Assembly: GCA_023853785.1 (NCBI GenBank)
Contig: JAJIRX010000567.1
Location: 1,550,001 to 1,614,000, forward strand
DNA from: Psilocybe azurescens
Taxonomy: Eukaryota > Basidiomycota > Agaricomycetes > Agaricales > Agrocybaceae
Direction of reading: 5' to 3'
DNA length: 64,000 nucleotides
A program made the position numbers and the translations under genes. Of this stretch, positions 33,221 through 45,287 are shown piece after piece; the stretch's first letter is position 1, and every line of letters begins with the position of its first letter. The notes beneath the pieces are model-generated. The model saw only the letters and a program-made list of their open reading frames with translations. It was not told the DNA's origin and made no database searches.

Positions 33221-35885
33221 TCAAAGTCTAACTTGAGAAACCAAGTGCGCCTGCCTCTTGATCGATATTTCGACAGGTTCTTGTTTAATGACGACACCGA
33301 CAGGCTCTTTCAGGTCGGGGGCATCGTCAAGGTCGTCGTGGGTACGTTTACTGCCATGATTAACGCGGAGGCCATCCAAAAAGTTCATGGCTGAGCTTGT
33401 CAACGATTCAAAGCGATGTTCCTGAGCCAGGTGGAGTCTTCTGGGTTAGCAGCCAAGGCATTCTACATACAAAAATGGAGAGGTGTTTGGGTGATGCTCG
33501 CACTCTCCCATGAGTTCTTGTCGGCTGGAGGTTGAGAATCGTTGGTGTCTAACGCCAGCGCAGTGCACGTTGCATTCAGAGACGCCATACTATCTGCGGT
33601 CGAACGAAGAAGGTTGGGCAGCCACTTGTCATTCGGGTTATTCAAGTCACAGGCGGGGGTTTCTGGCCACGTTGCATAGCGAGTATATAGTAAATGGCCG
33701 ACGGTTTCTAGAAAAGAATTAAAACCACCGACGTCAAATTGGGCGACAACCATCCGGCTGGCTTTCAGAGAAGAGGTTTGTAGGGTTGTATATTTTTGGT
33801 CTATCAATCAACACTCCATGTTCCTCGACAGGATCATTGAACAGCGCCTGCGTGCGAGTAAATAGACGTGCGAGGCCGACATCGTGATGCAAGTAACGCA
33901 GAACTTGATAGACAAGACCCAGAAGAAGGATCCCATGACATCCCATAGCGAATGCACCACAGGGCCTGTTCGCGGAATCATCGAAATTTTGGCAGCGATA
34001 AAGGCCCAGGTACACTATACATGACAACTGGGTCAATGTATCTATGTTTCAAGAAAAATAAAAAAGCTCACAGTCCGTCCAGTGCGCACTTTCCCGACGA
34101 GTTTATTTCGTTCTTCCCAAAGCAGGCACATGTCCCAATCTATGAGGATGCCCTTCCATTTGCTAGTCTCATTATCACTGACGATGATCACGTTTCGCGC
34201 ACTAATATCGCGATGTAAAACTTTAAACCACGCAAATGTAGACAAATCGCGGGCGACAGTGTCTGAAATGATACGGTGACAAACCAATGGTCCCAATTTC
34301 TTGAAGCACCTATTGTGAGAGAGGACGCGAAACCAATCTTGGGTAACTGTAACGAGATCTTCAACGCCATCACCCAAGCGCATCGATACTATATTCTTGA
34401 TACCTTTCTCGTGAAGTCTACGGTAGATATCAGCCTCTGGTGCCGACTGCGAAGTCACTTCTTGCCATGAATACTTCAAAAAACACATCTGGCGTTGCTT
34501 TCCATCCGTGGAATAGAAGTAGGCCAAACAATGCCTAGAAGCTCGGGGAAAAGGAAAAATACACGGGCGCCTGTATGCAGAGGCCGGAACGAAGAATGTT
34601 TCTTCGCGTGATTGCATATTGGAGTCCGGATGCTTGTCTTTCGCTGTCAGGCAAAAAAACTTCTGTTTGGCGGCAGGGACGACTTTCTCATCTTTGCCAG
34701 TCTGGTGATTGAACTTGGAGCCAATATGCCATGATCGTTGACAGTAAGCACCGAATGCTTCGCAGACATTCTTCGGGAGTTTGCCTTTCAAGGGTTTAGC
34801 TGAAAGGTCGAAACTCCTCTGACTACGCGTGAGCGTCCGTAACGCCGATAAAAGCTGAAGATAAAATTGGGGTTTTGGTGTAGTCAAACGTATGGGTGAC
34901 AATGGCTTCGCGACGGTCTCATCCTATGAAGTGAGCGTATTTGCCGAGAATCAACATAGAGAAAAAGTGAGTCCGAAAGGCCATAGAGAGTGCAACTCCA
35001 GCATATGCCGCAATTTGGCCACGAGTGTGGTTGCTGGACTGCATGTTCGGTTCAACACTAGCTTTCAGGCTGGGAAGTCTCCCGTCCTCCTCTTTGACCT
35101 TGACTTCGACACCTTCTGCAACTTCTTTGGCCCTTGCTTGGAAGTCTTCTTCGGCTTCTTCCCCCTCGTCGTCGTCGTCGTCATCTTCGTTTTCAGTATC
35201 CTGATCTTCTGAATCGGCGTCCTTTTCCTCTTCTTCTGGATCGTCCTCTGGTCCCTCGTCGAGGACGTGTTCAAACGCGCCATGTCCATGGTTGATCTTG
35301 AATTCTTCGTGAGTCTGTGGAGCGAGAATGAAGATGACTTCTTAAGATCTTTTTCCAATAGGTAAGTATGTCGACATTCATACGGGAGGAGGATTTATCA
35401 GGATTAGTGAAATGCTTGAAGGCTGGTCATTGTCGGTACCGGTGATCCAGCCCTTGAGAGCTTTGACCTAGATGTCGGTGAGTATATCGTTCTGAATTAG
35501 AAGAAATGTAACCATACGAAGGGTTTATACATCGACTTCTCAGCCCTCCCTCTTTTAGGTGGCACTGCCTGCAAATGCTACACCCGTTTGGCATCTGGGA
35601 CCTCTTCTTCGTAATACTTTGGTGTGGATTTGTTCTAGGGTAGAAATGCATCAAGATATTCTTGCGGTTTCATAACAACAAGATAGTGTCCTTTGGTCTC
35701 TTTTGCCCCAAATAGGCTCTAATTATTGTTGGTTCTCCATCGAGAATACGTTGGTGACTGGCATTGGCTGCTTTATTAACCAAGGGAGTATCTTGCACGG
35801 TATTAGAAGGAAGAGTAGCGCTGATAGATGTAACTGGAGCGGTCGAGGAGGTTGCAGGGACCTCTACAAACTGAGAGTCCGCCAT
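33221..35885 (-). pseudogene. FunK1-type fungal protein kinase, degenerate copy A
   Basis: FunK1 kinases are a fungal-specific, highly expanded and poorly understood family. The order of parts is complete. The N-terminus (from 35885) carries ASHQRILDGEPTIIRAYLG. A middle part reads AFEHVLDEGPEDDPEEEEKD, a poly-Asp stretch and HTRGQIAAYAGVALSMAFRT. The catalytic half (34830-34090) has CFLKYSWQEVTSQSAPEADI, VLHRDISARNVIIVSDNE and GILIDWDMC in place of DFG. The C-terminal lobe (34036-33463) and a tail FLDGLRVNHGSKRTHDDLDD with IKQEPVEI end at 33221. In-frame stops follow EYLDAFLP and DAKRV, and there are frame shifts near 34910, 34830 and 33910. This exceeds the indel rate of neighbouring genes, so I call a pseudogene, though error contributes. 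Confidence 0.75.
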
Positions 35886-36155
35886 TGGGGGGAAAAGAAA
35901 TGCATCGTTCAAGTTCAAGAGGCCCTAATTATAGCCGACAGTGGCCAGTAAATCGTGCCCTTCATAAGTCCCCACGCTCCCTTGGCTCTTGCGATTTACC
36001 ATTTTCCACCACTTTCGACCAGTGGCGCATCTATTTATCACATGCACTTTACCGTTTCTCATTATTCATGTTTATCCGATACGTGCAGGCGCATTTTTCA
36101 GCCCAGAATGATCTCAAACAGAAGACAATAGCGTTCGCACCGAGTTCGCAGATAA
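35886..36155. other. Upstream of FunK1 copy A
   Basis: Short spacer between the FunK1 N-terminus and the first MITE copy; no feature recognised. Confidence 0.3.
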
Positions 36156-36334
36156 TGTAAGCCTGGCGCCCCAGTCCTAACCACAGCCCCTTTCCATATT
36201 ATCTTATCGTCTACAGACATCGACTTCTCTTTACACTATGCACCGTACACACCTGTAACCCAGTCAGTCGTTCTATCGATACATCGTGGTCCTGTCATTC
36301 TCCGCGTGACTCTCAGTGAACTGGTGACTCCTAG
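36156..36334 (+). mobile_element. MITE copy 1 (truncated)
   Basis: Starts TGTAAGCCTGGCGCCCCAGT and shares most of its length with the reverse complement of 38555-38785, for example CCCCTTTCCATATTATCTTA, CATCGACTTCTCT, TGCACCGTACACACCTGTA and CGTGGTCCTGTCATT. The far end degenerates at CTGGTGACTCCTAG, so the second inverted repeat is lost. It lies just upstream of FunK1 copy A. Confidence 0.65.
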
Positions 36335-36373
36335 TCCTGTGTCTACCGCGCCCCCAAACCGCGCTGGAAAATG

Positions 36374-36742
36374 TTTATGTAATCTTCGGACTTTGAAAAA
36401 GGCGTCGCGTCGATTTCACGCGACTAACAAGGCTTTTGGCTATTTTTCTTAGAGAAAGTTATTCTGTAGAGTATATGGAGCACAGATTAAATTTTAGGTT
36501 GAAGATCAATGGGGTTTTTGTCGGTAGGAAAAGAACTCAAATGCTGTTCACGTGATCCCGATTTAGGCTTGCTATCGAACCTACTTTGCTTAACACTCCC
36601 ACATCGCCTCGAGAGATTCCAATTTTTTATAGAAGATTCTCAAGAACCACATGAGAAATTATATCTGCCAAAGACTATGAAAAGCGCGCTACCATCGCGC
36701 ACTGGGCTCAGAAAGTAAATTTGAAAGTCCGAAGATTACATA
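36374..36742. mobile_element. Inverted-repeat element (MITE-like, 369 bp)
   Basis: Ends are a 24-bp inverted repeat with one mismatch: TTATGTAATCTTCGGACTTT at 36374 and its complement AAAGTCCGAAGATTACATAA ending at 36742. The interior has no coding potential of note. I could not identify a clean target-site duplication, so the superfamily is open. Confidence 0.55.
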
Positions 36743-37824
36743 ATGATTTTCTAGCGCGGTTTTGCGGGCGTGGTAAACAACAGACTTCATATTATCGTGA
36801 TCGTACGCACATCACATAATATCGATGTCTGTCTAGGAGAGACTAGGTGACTCCAGGCTTTCAGATAAACTCACTAGATGAACCAGAAATTAACACTGTA
36901 TTCTTCCCATGCCAGTGTTCGTGCAAAAGTTGTACAACTGTACAACACCTCCCTTGATGAAGGCTATTCTCTAAATATTCACAAATGATTAATATCCTTT
37001 AATGGAGAAACCCCAGGGGGACTATATATATATGCGCCTGGAGCGCCTACTTGATAATTAGCCACGTGATCGCGTGGTTTTCTTCGCGAAGGCTTGACAT
37101 AAGTATACAAGACCCAACACAAGATATACATAAGTCTGCATAAGTCTGCATAAGTTGACCAATGCATTTTTATTAGGAGTAAAATGAACAAAAAATAAAT
37201 ACACTGGCCAGAATTTGCAAATTGTTTCAAAGGCACCCAAAGAAATAAAGGCTACTACCATTTAGAAATTACAATTAAGCGCTCTACGGGGTAATGAGGT
37301 AGGACTTGGCTGCCATCCTCTTCCAAGTAGACAGCGGAATTGAGAATTTCAGTTACAAAACTATGTAGACCTATATGCGGAGTCTGGAATTTACCGTTAT
37401 GAATGCTAGGGTACTACTTGGGCCGATTACCAACTAGCTAGTAAAATCCAACAGATAATACTAGGACCTACTCATGTCTTTTGTCACTTTTTTGATGCCT
37501 TTTTTCTCTGTCTTCAGACCCCTTGTTCCCTGCAATAAGACCGAATTCATGTTTACTTATGCCGTTCAAAAAACCGTCCATGGAATGCAAAATAGAATCT
37601 ATAATCCTCAAAACATAAGGAGCTTTCGATGATAATCGACTGGGCCATCCACGACGCCTGCAGATTTCTGCAGTTTCTTATCAACTGCAGATCGAGTGTT
37701 ATGGCCGGGTGATTTTAACCCGGTCGGCATGATGCCATGAGGCTCCATAGCTAGGGTCTTTGCACAAAGAAGGTCTTGGAACTATGGTTCATCCAAGTAG
37801 GCGTCTTTTTGCCCTTTTGTCGTA
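36743..37824. repeat. Repeat-rich gap
   Basis: No gene. It holds a TA run at 37024-37033 and a 10-bp tandem (CATAAGTCTG, about 2.6 copies) at 37129-37155. The minus strand across 37236-36979 has an 85-codon open frame that resembles translated repeat sequence rather than a protein; I leave it uncalled. Confidence 0.4.
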
Positions 37825-39312
37825 TCAATAATAAAATATTGCTCCTATCTCTTCTAAAATACCATTGAGACCAGAATTTCGGGCTGTGAGAAGCACGTAA
37901 CACTGTCTAACACCTTTCGTGATCCTAGAGAAATATTCTTCCTCTTGCCAGCAGTAAGCCGCTCCCTTTGTTTTATTGCGTTTGCAAAAATTGCTGTAAA
38001 CGTTGAATACAGTTCTTACAGTTCCAAATCGTGTTTCATATAGCGCATGGCTTGATAAACGATGACCCAAAAGGCAGACTCGATGTCATTCTAAAACGAA
38101 TGCATAGCAACGTTCGATACTAACTCTTGTAGGAGCTTGGCTGAAGTAAATGGCCAAGTACCCTAGTCAAAAATTTTTAAGAGGATAAGAATGCAAGAAT
38201 GATCATTAGCTCACCGTTAAACCAATGTGCCCTTCGGTGAAGTTAATTCGTTGCTCCCAAAATAGACACGAATCCCAATCCAGAAGAATACCTCGCCATT
38301 CTTCAACCTCTGCGTCATAATATTGCCGGCACTAATGTCACGATGTAGTATACACGCTTTGAAGGCTTATTAGGCGGCTGGGCGATCCATTAGAGACGAC
38401 GAATTCAAAAAATGCGAGAACATACTGTCTACTGCGTCGGCAACGCAAGATAGCAGAAATTTGCTCCAAGTGAGTTTGGACAGGTCACGAGCAACGATAT
38501 CTAGAACTATGCGGTGACAGACCATCTGGCCGAGATTTTTAAAGCGTCCCATGAAAGCCTGGCGTCACCAGGCTCACTGAGGAGTCACGCGGAAAATGAC
38601 AGGACCACGATAGAACGATAGAACGACTGACTGGCTACAGGTGTGTACGGTGCATAAGGTCTAAGTGTCAGGAGAGAAGTCGATGTCGAAGGAATGGGTT
38701 GGGGATCACGGTCACGTGTACGTAAATGTAATAGATAAGATAATATGGAAAGGGGCTGTAGTAAGACTGGGGCGCCAGGCTTACATCCCATGAGAGACCT
38801 TTAAAAACTACTCCTGTGTCTCTGTCGCCATGCCCTCGGCGTCGCCGCCCAACAGCATTGAAGCCACATGCTACCACCTGTTGGACACCTTTCGTGTGTA
38901 GTCATCGATAGATGGCGGCTTCCGCGGTCGTGCAATGTGATATCTCTTACCATGACTCCTTTAGAAAGCACATTTTAACTTTCCGGCCATCGTTCATATC
39001 AAAGTAGGCAAGGAAGCGCCTAGAGGCTCGAGAGAACGGGACAATACACTCTTCTTCGTGTCGGGGAGTAGGAATAAAAACCGATTCATTACAACGTAGA
39101 AATCCATCTTCTACTTCAATGCGGAAAAACTCTTCCTGACGAGAGGAATGATTATCGGTACTGAAATATTCAAATTTGGCACCACCTCTCCAGGACTTAG
39201 TGCTGTAACGGTCGAAACCTAATTGGTCCGAGATTTGTTCCGTCGGAAAATAGGACACAGGGCGGCCAATCCCACAATCCGTTAATAAATCAGACACCGA
39301 GTCATCGTCCAT
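37825..39312 (-). pseudogene. FunK1-type fungal protein kinase, degenerate and truncated copy B
   Basis: Second FunK1 relic in the same orientation as copy A. It begins at 39312 with sequence matching only the middle of the family (SDQLGFDRYSTKSWRGGAKF, PFSRASRRFLAYFDMNDGRK, VKMCFLKESW). After an insertion it continues with RFKNLGQMVCHRIVLDIVAR, then the catalytic loop RDISAGNI with an out-of-frame LLDWDSCLFWEQRINF (38360-38230), and a weak C-terminal part down to about 37825. The N-terminal several hundred residues of copy A have no counterpart. A MITE is inserted at 38555. Several frame changes are present. Confidence 0.68.
38547..38793. mobile_element. MITE copy 2 with 8-bp target duplication inside FunK1 copy B
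   Basis: The element at 38555-38785 has imperfect inverted ends, AAGCCTGGCGTCACCAG at the left and CTGGGGCGCCAGGCTTACA at the right. It is flanked by the direct repeat TCCCATGA at 38547-38554 and 38786-38793. An 8-bp duplication points to a hAT-like origin. The kinase reading is split exactly here. There is no coding capacity. Its reverse complement matches MITE copy 1 at 36156. Confidence 0.7.
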
Positions 39313-42300
39313 CGTCCATTATTGCGCGTTGAAGGGGCTCAGTACTCAACTATCAACAGTGATAAGTGAGTCTGATCTGATCAGTCTTACTCACCAGCGC
39401 TCTGATCGTTCTCGAAGGCGGCTTTAGGGCGGCTGAAAGAAATGCAGACGCGACGAGGGCTGAGAGCCATCACTTGCAAGTGCTCGCTAAAATGATCTCC
39501 ACGGTCGCTAGATTTGATTGTATTGATTGAGAGCCAATTTCTTAACAGCTTTTGGATTGTTGTCTTTGAGCGCAGTTGAACAATGAAATGGACTTGAAGC
39601 GAGCAAAGAAGCGAGGATATTAGCGCGCGTCTATAATTAGACAATACAAGAGATTGCGCTCGCCCTTGGTCGCGCTGAGTCAAAGGGTAGAGCACCTCTT
39701 GAATCCTTTCGACTAATAAGCTCTTCCACGCAGAATCGGACTCGGTTTAAAAATGCAGCTTCCACGGAAATATGTTGGAGCTTGCGTACTACATGATCCC
39801 CTGTGAGAATTTGCCAATAATAGTATTCGTTCAGATGTTCTGACTCAGTCAACCATCATTGCACAGATTCATGGTCAATGAGATGAAGTTCATCGATCAA
39901 TGGAGCAGGTAAATTTGGGGTGACAAACCAAGAGAACGTTCTCGGACATAGAAAGAGTTAAAGCTCTACCTACTGACCTATGGAGTCCGAGGGTTTACAA
40001 TGCACAACTCACGATAGGGTTGTGAGACCCACATATGCCCCACATGTGTTGGACCCCCTCGGTCTCTCCGTGGTGCTTATGTACTTGACGAAAATTTATC
40101 TATAATTGTTACTTTTACGCACAGCATACCTTTATGAGTAATGTTTGTGTGGGCAGAGGGCGTTATAAGCTTTAACGTTTCGTACTCCTTGGAAACGGGA
40201 AATCCTCCTTTTCTGGTATAAGTACCGCCCAAGTCCTGCTCGGAGATGTCAACAGGAGAAAAGTCTCCAGTGATTTTCCGAATTGTAGACCAGGATGACC
40301 GTAGTGGCTACACGCACTAGCATCCAGGCAAAAGATACTTGGTACGTATATGTAGAGACATTATTAGATTCACGTCCATTCCGCAGTCTGCGCTATGGCC
40401 CGGGTAGGTAATGGCCATGATAGAGTTCGGTCGGAGCGATTTCTGGGATGTTTATGAGCGGACAGACGACAAAAATACATCTATGTCTGAGAGGGATCGC
40501 GGACTTGTTGATTAGAGATCGCTACCATCTTGATCTAGCCGGCTGGGTTTTATTATAAATGCTTTTCTCGTAACGCGCAGTGATATACAGAGCACTGACA
40601 CGGGTAAACGGTGTGCGCTCGGCCGTCGCATTGCGTGTTTGTGAATCTGTCCTCACCTCTTATTGGAGGCATATATGACAACCAGCGGAGTTGAAAACGA
40701 GTAGGAAAAGGATGTCCAGGAACATGAGTCAGAACACATATGGATTAATCAGGATGCGTAAGAGGGATTGGAAATAAGCGATGCGAACCCGAGGATCCCT
40801 GGCATGCCATATTAGATGAGCTGGAAGAGTCGACCATATGGTAACTAGAGGTAGAACTGAGTAATTTGGCGCCACTACTTCAGTTCCGTGGACCAACACT
40901 GGCTTGCAGCCTGAGAGCTAAACAAGGAGCTCACTATCCGCTCCAACGTTGTGGTACAAGTGGCTTGAGACCGGTACGGCATAATCGCCGCCGCTGCGAC
41001 AAGTTTTGGAATGTAACACAGGCCGTCGTGTTATACTTAATTTACAGCGGGGATAATATGTAGTTGCACTACGGGATGCAAAAGACGTCAGCTGAAATGC
41101 ACCTTTGATACAAGTCGTATATGGATATGCATGGAGCCCTGTTACGTGGCGTTTTTGGCTACTGAGGCACGTCGGGAGGCGTCCCGCCGCGACAGGCAAC
41201 GTAGATAATGAGGATTGTAATGGTCGTAACTTGAAAGAGTTCGATATACGTACCTCTTAAGTCACCTAAATCAATCTAGTATGAATTAGGTCTTCTTTGA
41301 GAGTTGCAAGTAACACAGAGGGGGGACGAAGACAGGTGGACTGTGTGCGGTCCTGCACTTTGGGGCGATAGACGGCTGGAATTCATATCTTGACGCTAAA
41401 ATCGAGCAGAGGTGGAATGTAGTGCGAAGAGTCAGTCCTCTTTCCGCTAGACGGCGGGTTTGCTAGGGCAAGGGTTAATGCCACTTGAGGACAAACGGCA
41501 TTTTGGAACCGGAGCCATCCACATTTGGCAAGCTTGTAGCGTACGCGACACCTGCAATTAAGGACTCGAGAAATGTGTAAGTTTTACAGGCGTTCAACCC
41601 ACGAACTTGTATTTAGGCGAGAAGAAGGCCTAGATGTGGGAATGGAATCAGAATAACCACGCAGCTTCAGGCAGTCAAAGTCCTGGAGCGATTGTATCAC
41701 TCCCTTCTTTTGATGGTTTATTGTGGTGTTCATGGATGGATTGGGAAGACAATGGATAGATAGCATTATCAGAGGACTGTGAGCCGCGGAATGGTTCCGG
41801 CAGGACAGGAAAATGACGGGATGACGGGATAAGAGTTTGACACGTAGATGAAGCGAGTCAGATTTTCGAGACGCGTTCCTCGCCTAGATCAGACACCTAA
41901 TTTTGCGCGTTTCCACGCGTTTCCTCCTATTTTCTATGCTACGGCGACAATTTACGACGGGCGGTACTAGCCGTTGGCACTGGTAGACGGCTGGCTGGGT
42001 TGTGATACGTCTATGACTACGTGTAACAGTTTCCAGTGATGTTTGTAGAGTGATGGTCGTGTTTTGACGTGATGACCGTGACACAGGCCGGAGTATTTTT
42101 GTGCATAGATGGAGAAAGGAACACAGTCGGTGGGATATTAACGCGCGTTTGCCACGCGCCGAAGCCGTGTTTTACTGTCATGTTGATCGAATGCAAAGAG
42201 ACATCTGGAAAGAGGGCGTGTGTGTGTGAGGTCCCAAGAGTTGTCAGGGTGACTCGACCTGTTTCCATACATGTGGGATTGAATTGAAGCGACAGAACAA

Positions 42301-42779
42301 TCGGAAGTAGAAAGAGGACAAAAAAATAAGGAGAGGGGGGTTTAGTACTAGCTGAAGGAGGACATTAATATGTAAGTAGGAGAGTTTGTGGGAGGTCAGG
42401 AGGATAGGTGAGGCCTAAGGAAGGTTCCAAGTCAGGCCAAAAGGAGAGAGGTGTGGTTCTGAGTCAGAGGTGGTAAAGGAAAGAGTCAGAAGCGGAAGTA
42501 GCCTAATCGGGGCAGGTTAGATCGGGAGGGGTTTATGGTTTGTCAGCAGGAGTGGAGGGAGTGGGGTGCGATTCGAGTTTTCTTTATCTTGTTAACTCTC
42601 TCCATTGTCCGCTCGTTATGCCTCATTCCTGCCCTCACTTCCCATTATACTTAACTTAAGCCCAAACAATTGTACAACTATCCCTTTGTCCCTCCCTCTG
42701 CACTTTTTTTACACTACAGCCCCTCTCCACTCCCCGCCCCATGCCTGCACAGCCCATTCTCCCGCAGCTTTCGCTCGCC
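39313..42779. other. Gene-poor accessory stretch
   Basis: About 3.5 kb without a supported gene. On the minus strand 39852-39387 two overlapping-frame segments of 71 and 102 codons (including VEAAFLNRVRFCVEELISR) look weakly coding, possibly a remnant upstream of FunK1 copy B, but I cannot name a family. A doubled 9-10 bp unit (ATGACGGGATGACGGGAT) lies near 41815. I see no RNA gene or complete mobile element. Confidence 0.35.
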
Positions 42780-43439
42780 ATGCCAGAATTTGTCGTGAGC
42801 CTTTTCCAAGCATTCTTCTCCACCTACGTCACGCTAATTTTCGCGTTTTAGCCCTTTGAGCGCCTAAGGTCTCCTATTCATCTCGCTGACTCCTCCATCG
42901 AACGCCCACCACCACCACCAACAGTGAGTCGCATCAATATCTCTCAATTATCTTTATTGACGCGTCTGTCTCATCAGGCCTGCGCTTCGAGCTCGCGTAG
43001 ACGGTCAAAGCCCACTTCTCGCTCCGTCCGCCGACGCCGCCTAAACCCGCGCGTAGATTGTCGCCCATCGCACACATTCGACGATTTACCCTGGATATCC
43101 ACTTTGGACGCGGCCCCGGAGTTTCTCAATCCATGGGATATTGCCGATCTCTCTATCATTCCAGACAGTGATTTATCCTCTTCTGGCCCTGGCCCAGTTC
43201 GCAGCAGAAAGTCCTCGCTACGATCCAGTCCTATCATTTCAACTAAGAACACCTCATCACCGCCTTCATCGCCTCTTCCTCTACGCGACACCTCTCTACT
43301 GCCTTCACCATCTGTATCAACACCCAGATCTCGCTTTATGCCTTCCAGAGTCCTGTTTCATAACCTCATGCCGGTTTCCTATGACTGCCGTACCGAACAA
43401 ACTCGCCCATGTATCACCAGCTCACATATCAACTTTTGA
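42780..43439 (+). CDS. Predicted Ser/Arg/Pro-rich hypothetical protein
   Basis: Three exons with strong splice sites: 42780-42794, donor GTGAGC; 42852-42923, donor GTGAGT; 42978-43439, giving 182 residues. It starts MPEFVPFERLRSPIHLADSS, runs through a (CCA)n-encoded Pro tract and a basic SSSRRRSKPTSRSVRRRR segment, then DDLPWISTLDAAPEFLNPWD and Ser/Pro-rich sequence. Function is not recognised. No membrane segment or signal peptide. The model rests on splice sites and frame continuity only; a further 3' intron is possible, and the whole lies in T/C-rich DNA that leaves long open frames by chance. Confidence 0.5.
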
Positions 43440-45287
43440 TAATACTTTCCGCTCAATTTGCACTTTCCGGCTTCGCTGCTTACACTTCCATTCTTATACT
43501 ATCGCTGCAAATCAATCCTTGGCCTAAACACTGCTTTTATCCCGCAACAACCCCACTTCGTTCCAATTCAGCTAGCTCAATTTAACGCTTTCGCGACGCG
43601 CATTATTTAAATCTGCATTACGATCCATTGCACGCCCACCTACAATACAACAGTTATCAGCACCATATATCATCGCTCAGTTCCGACAATGCACCCCGAA
43701 TCTATAATAGCTGTCAAACCTATTTCCTCTACATTATTGTATTGCTCTGCATTACGAATTTCCTTTTCGTCGTTCTAAACGTATTGATCTTCGTTATCAT
43801 TTACTTGACTTACGTGTTGTGGGTTCATTTTTTCTCCACATCTGTCGCCTTCAACTCGCATCGTCGCCTTCAACTCGCATCGTCATCGTACTTATCTATT
43901 CGCTTTTTGATCTAAACCTTCTATCGTTGTCGATGCTATCTTTTGCAATTCTTTCGCAACATCATCTTACGAGTTGTCATCCTTTCTTCCAAATGCAATC
44001 ATCGATTCTGATCCTCTTTGCCTTTACGGACAAATTCCAAAACTCGAACCTTTTGCGGACGCTATCACGCTTTCAGGCGTTCTTTTATGTCGTTTCTTTT
44101 CACGAGTACGTCAACGCTGTTCTTTTTCAAGTCGCTTATTTTTCCTCTTTTCCTTTCGTACTCCTTTTTCTTTCACTTTGCTTGATGCACCTATTTCCCC
44201 CGTTCATAGGGGATTTGTACGCGTACTTCCATTCGGACTTTGGAGAAGCTTCAGCGCGTGTCTGGACAATATATTACTGTACAACACGTTAGCCACCCTG
44301 TTCGAAATGCGCATGACTAGAAATTTTTATAAAAGGCATAGAGGTTATGCTGGAGGCTTTGACTACTGACGAGCCCAACTAAGTGTGAATAACGCTTTGT
44401 CGACCTTTAGATATAGACGCTACACCTGATTGTTGCAACTGTGAGCTGGCAACTCAAGCTGATGGTGATGGATCATTATTGTTGTTGAAGTCATAAGTGA
44501 CGATAAAAATACAGAGCTGAAACTAGCGCTGGGTTCACAGCCCCAGTGTCGCTGTTGCTGTTCTAGTTGCGTGTCACCTGGCATCAAGCCGTACAAAAAA
44601 AAAACAGCTCACAGATCGAATGACGTGTGTGTCACCCACGGCTAACTTTGAGCTGGCTGAAGATGCTCAATTTATAGCGACTGACGCGTTCACAGGTCTA
44701 CTAGCCAACGAATGCTCAGGGATCTCCTAAACTCCAGTGTCAAGACAGATGTTCTGCGTGTCGAGGTCGGATGCAGCGATTCCTTTTGAGGATAGGAGAC
44801 CTCATGATGACAGTGGGACTGTTACAGGCGCTGTTGAATCATGTTGAAGCTCGCCTTTAGTTTGCCACCCAAGCATGAGTAGCAATCGAGACGAGCTAAA
44901 CTTACACTGCAAGTTTACAGCCAATCTCGGACTGCAATTGCGACAATATCGCCCCGAGACCGGCCGTAAGAACTGACAAGCTATATGTGGCAAGGTGGCC
45001 AAGGTTAGACTGGTGATCAGCCCTTATATAAGGATGCGAAATCCTCGATATAACTCATACAAGGATCTGTCACAGGTCTAGGCCAAGGTTTGGAAGCATG
45101 GATTGCCACCTGGAAATTGGAACGGAAACCTTTGTGTTCGTGGTCGGAGGGATTTGCTACGTATTTACAAGGATGACGGAATTTGATAAGATGAGATCAA
45201 GGTTTCTATTTCGAGTCATTTTCTCCAATACTCCTATAAATTTGATTCAATAGCCTCTGTGTAATACCATATCCACATCCACCAACC
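43440..45287. other. Pyrimidine-rich stretch and SER1 upstream region
   Basis: From 43440 to about 44300 the plus strand is T/C-rich, as at 5.0-6.2 kb, with long chance frames and no recognisable protein. An 18-bp unit (CTTCAACTCGCATCGTCG) is repeated in tandem at 43850-43885. From 44300 to 45287 there is ordinary intergenic sequence leading to SER1. Confidence 0.4.
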
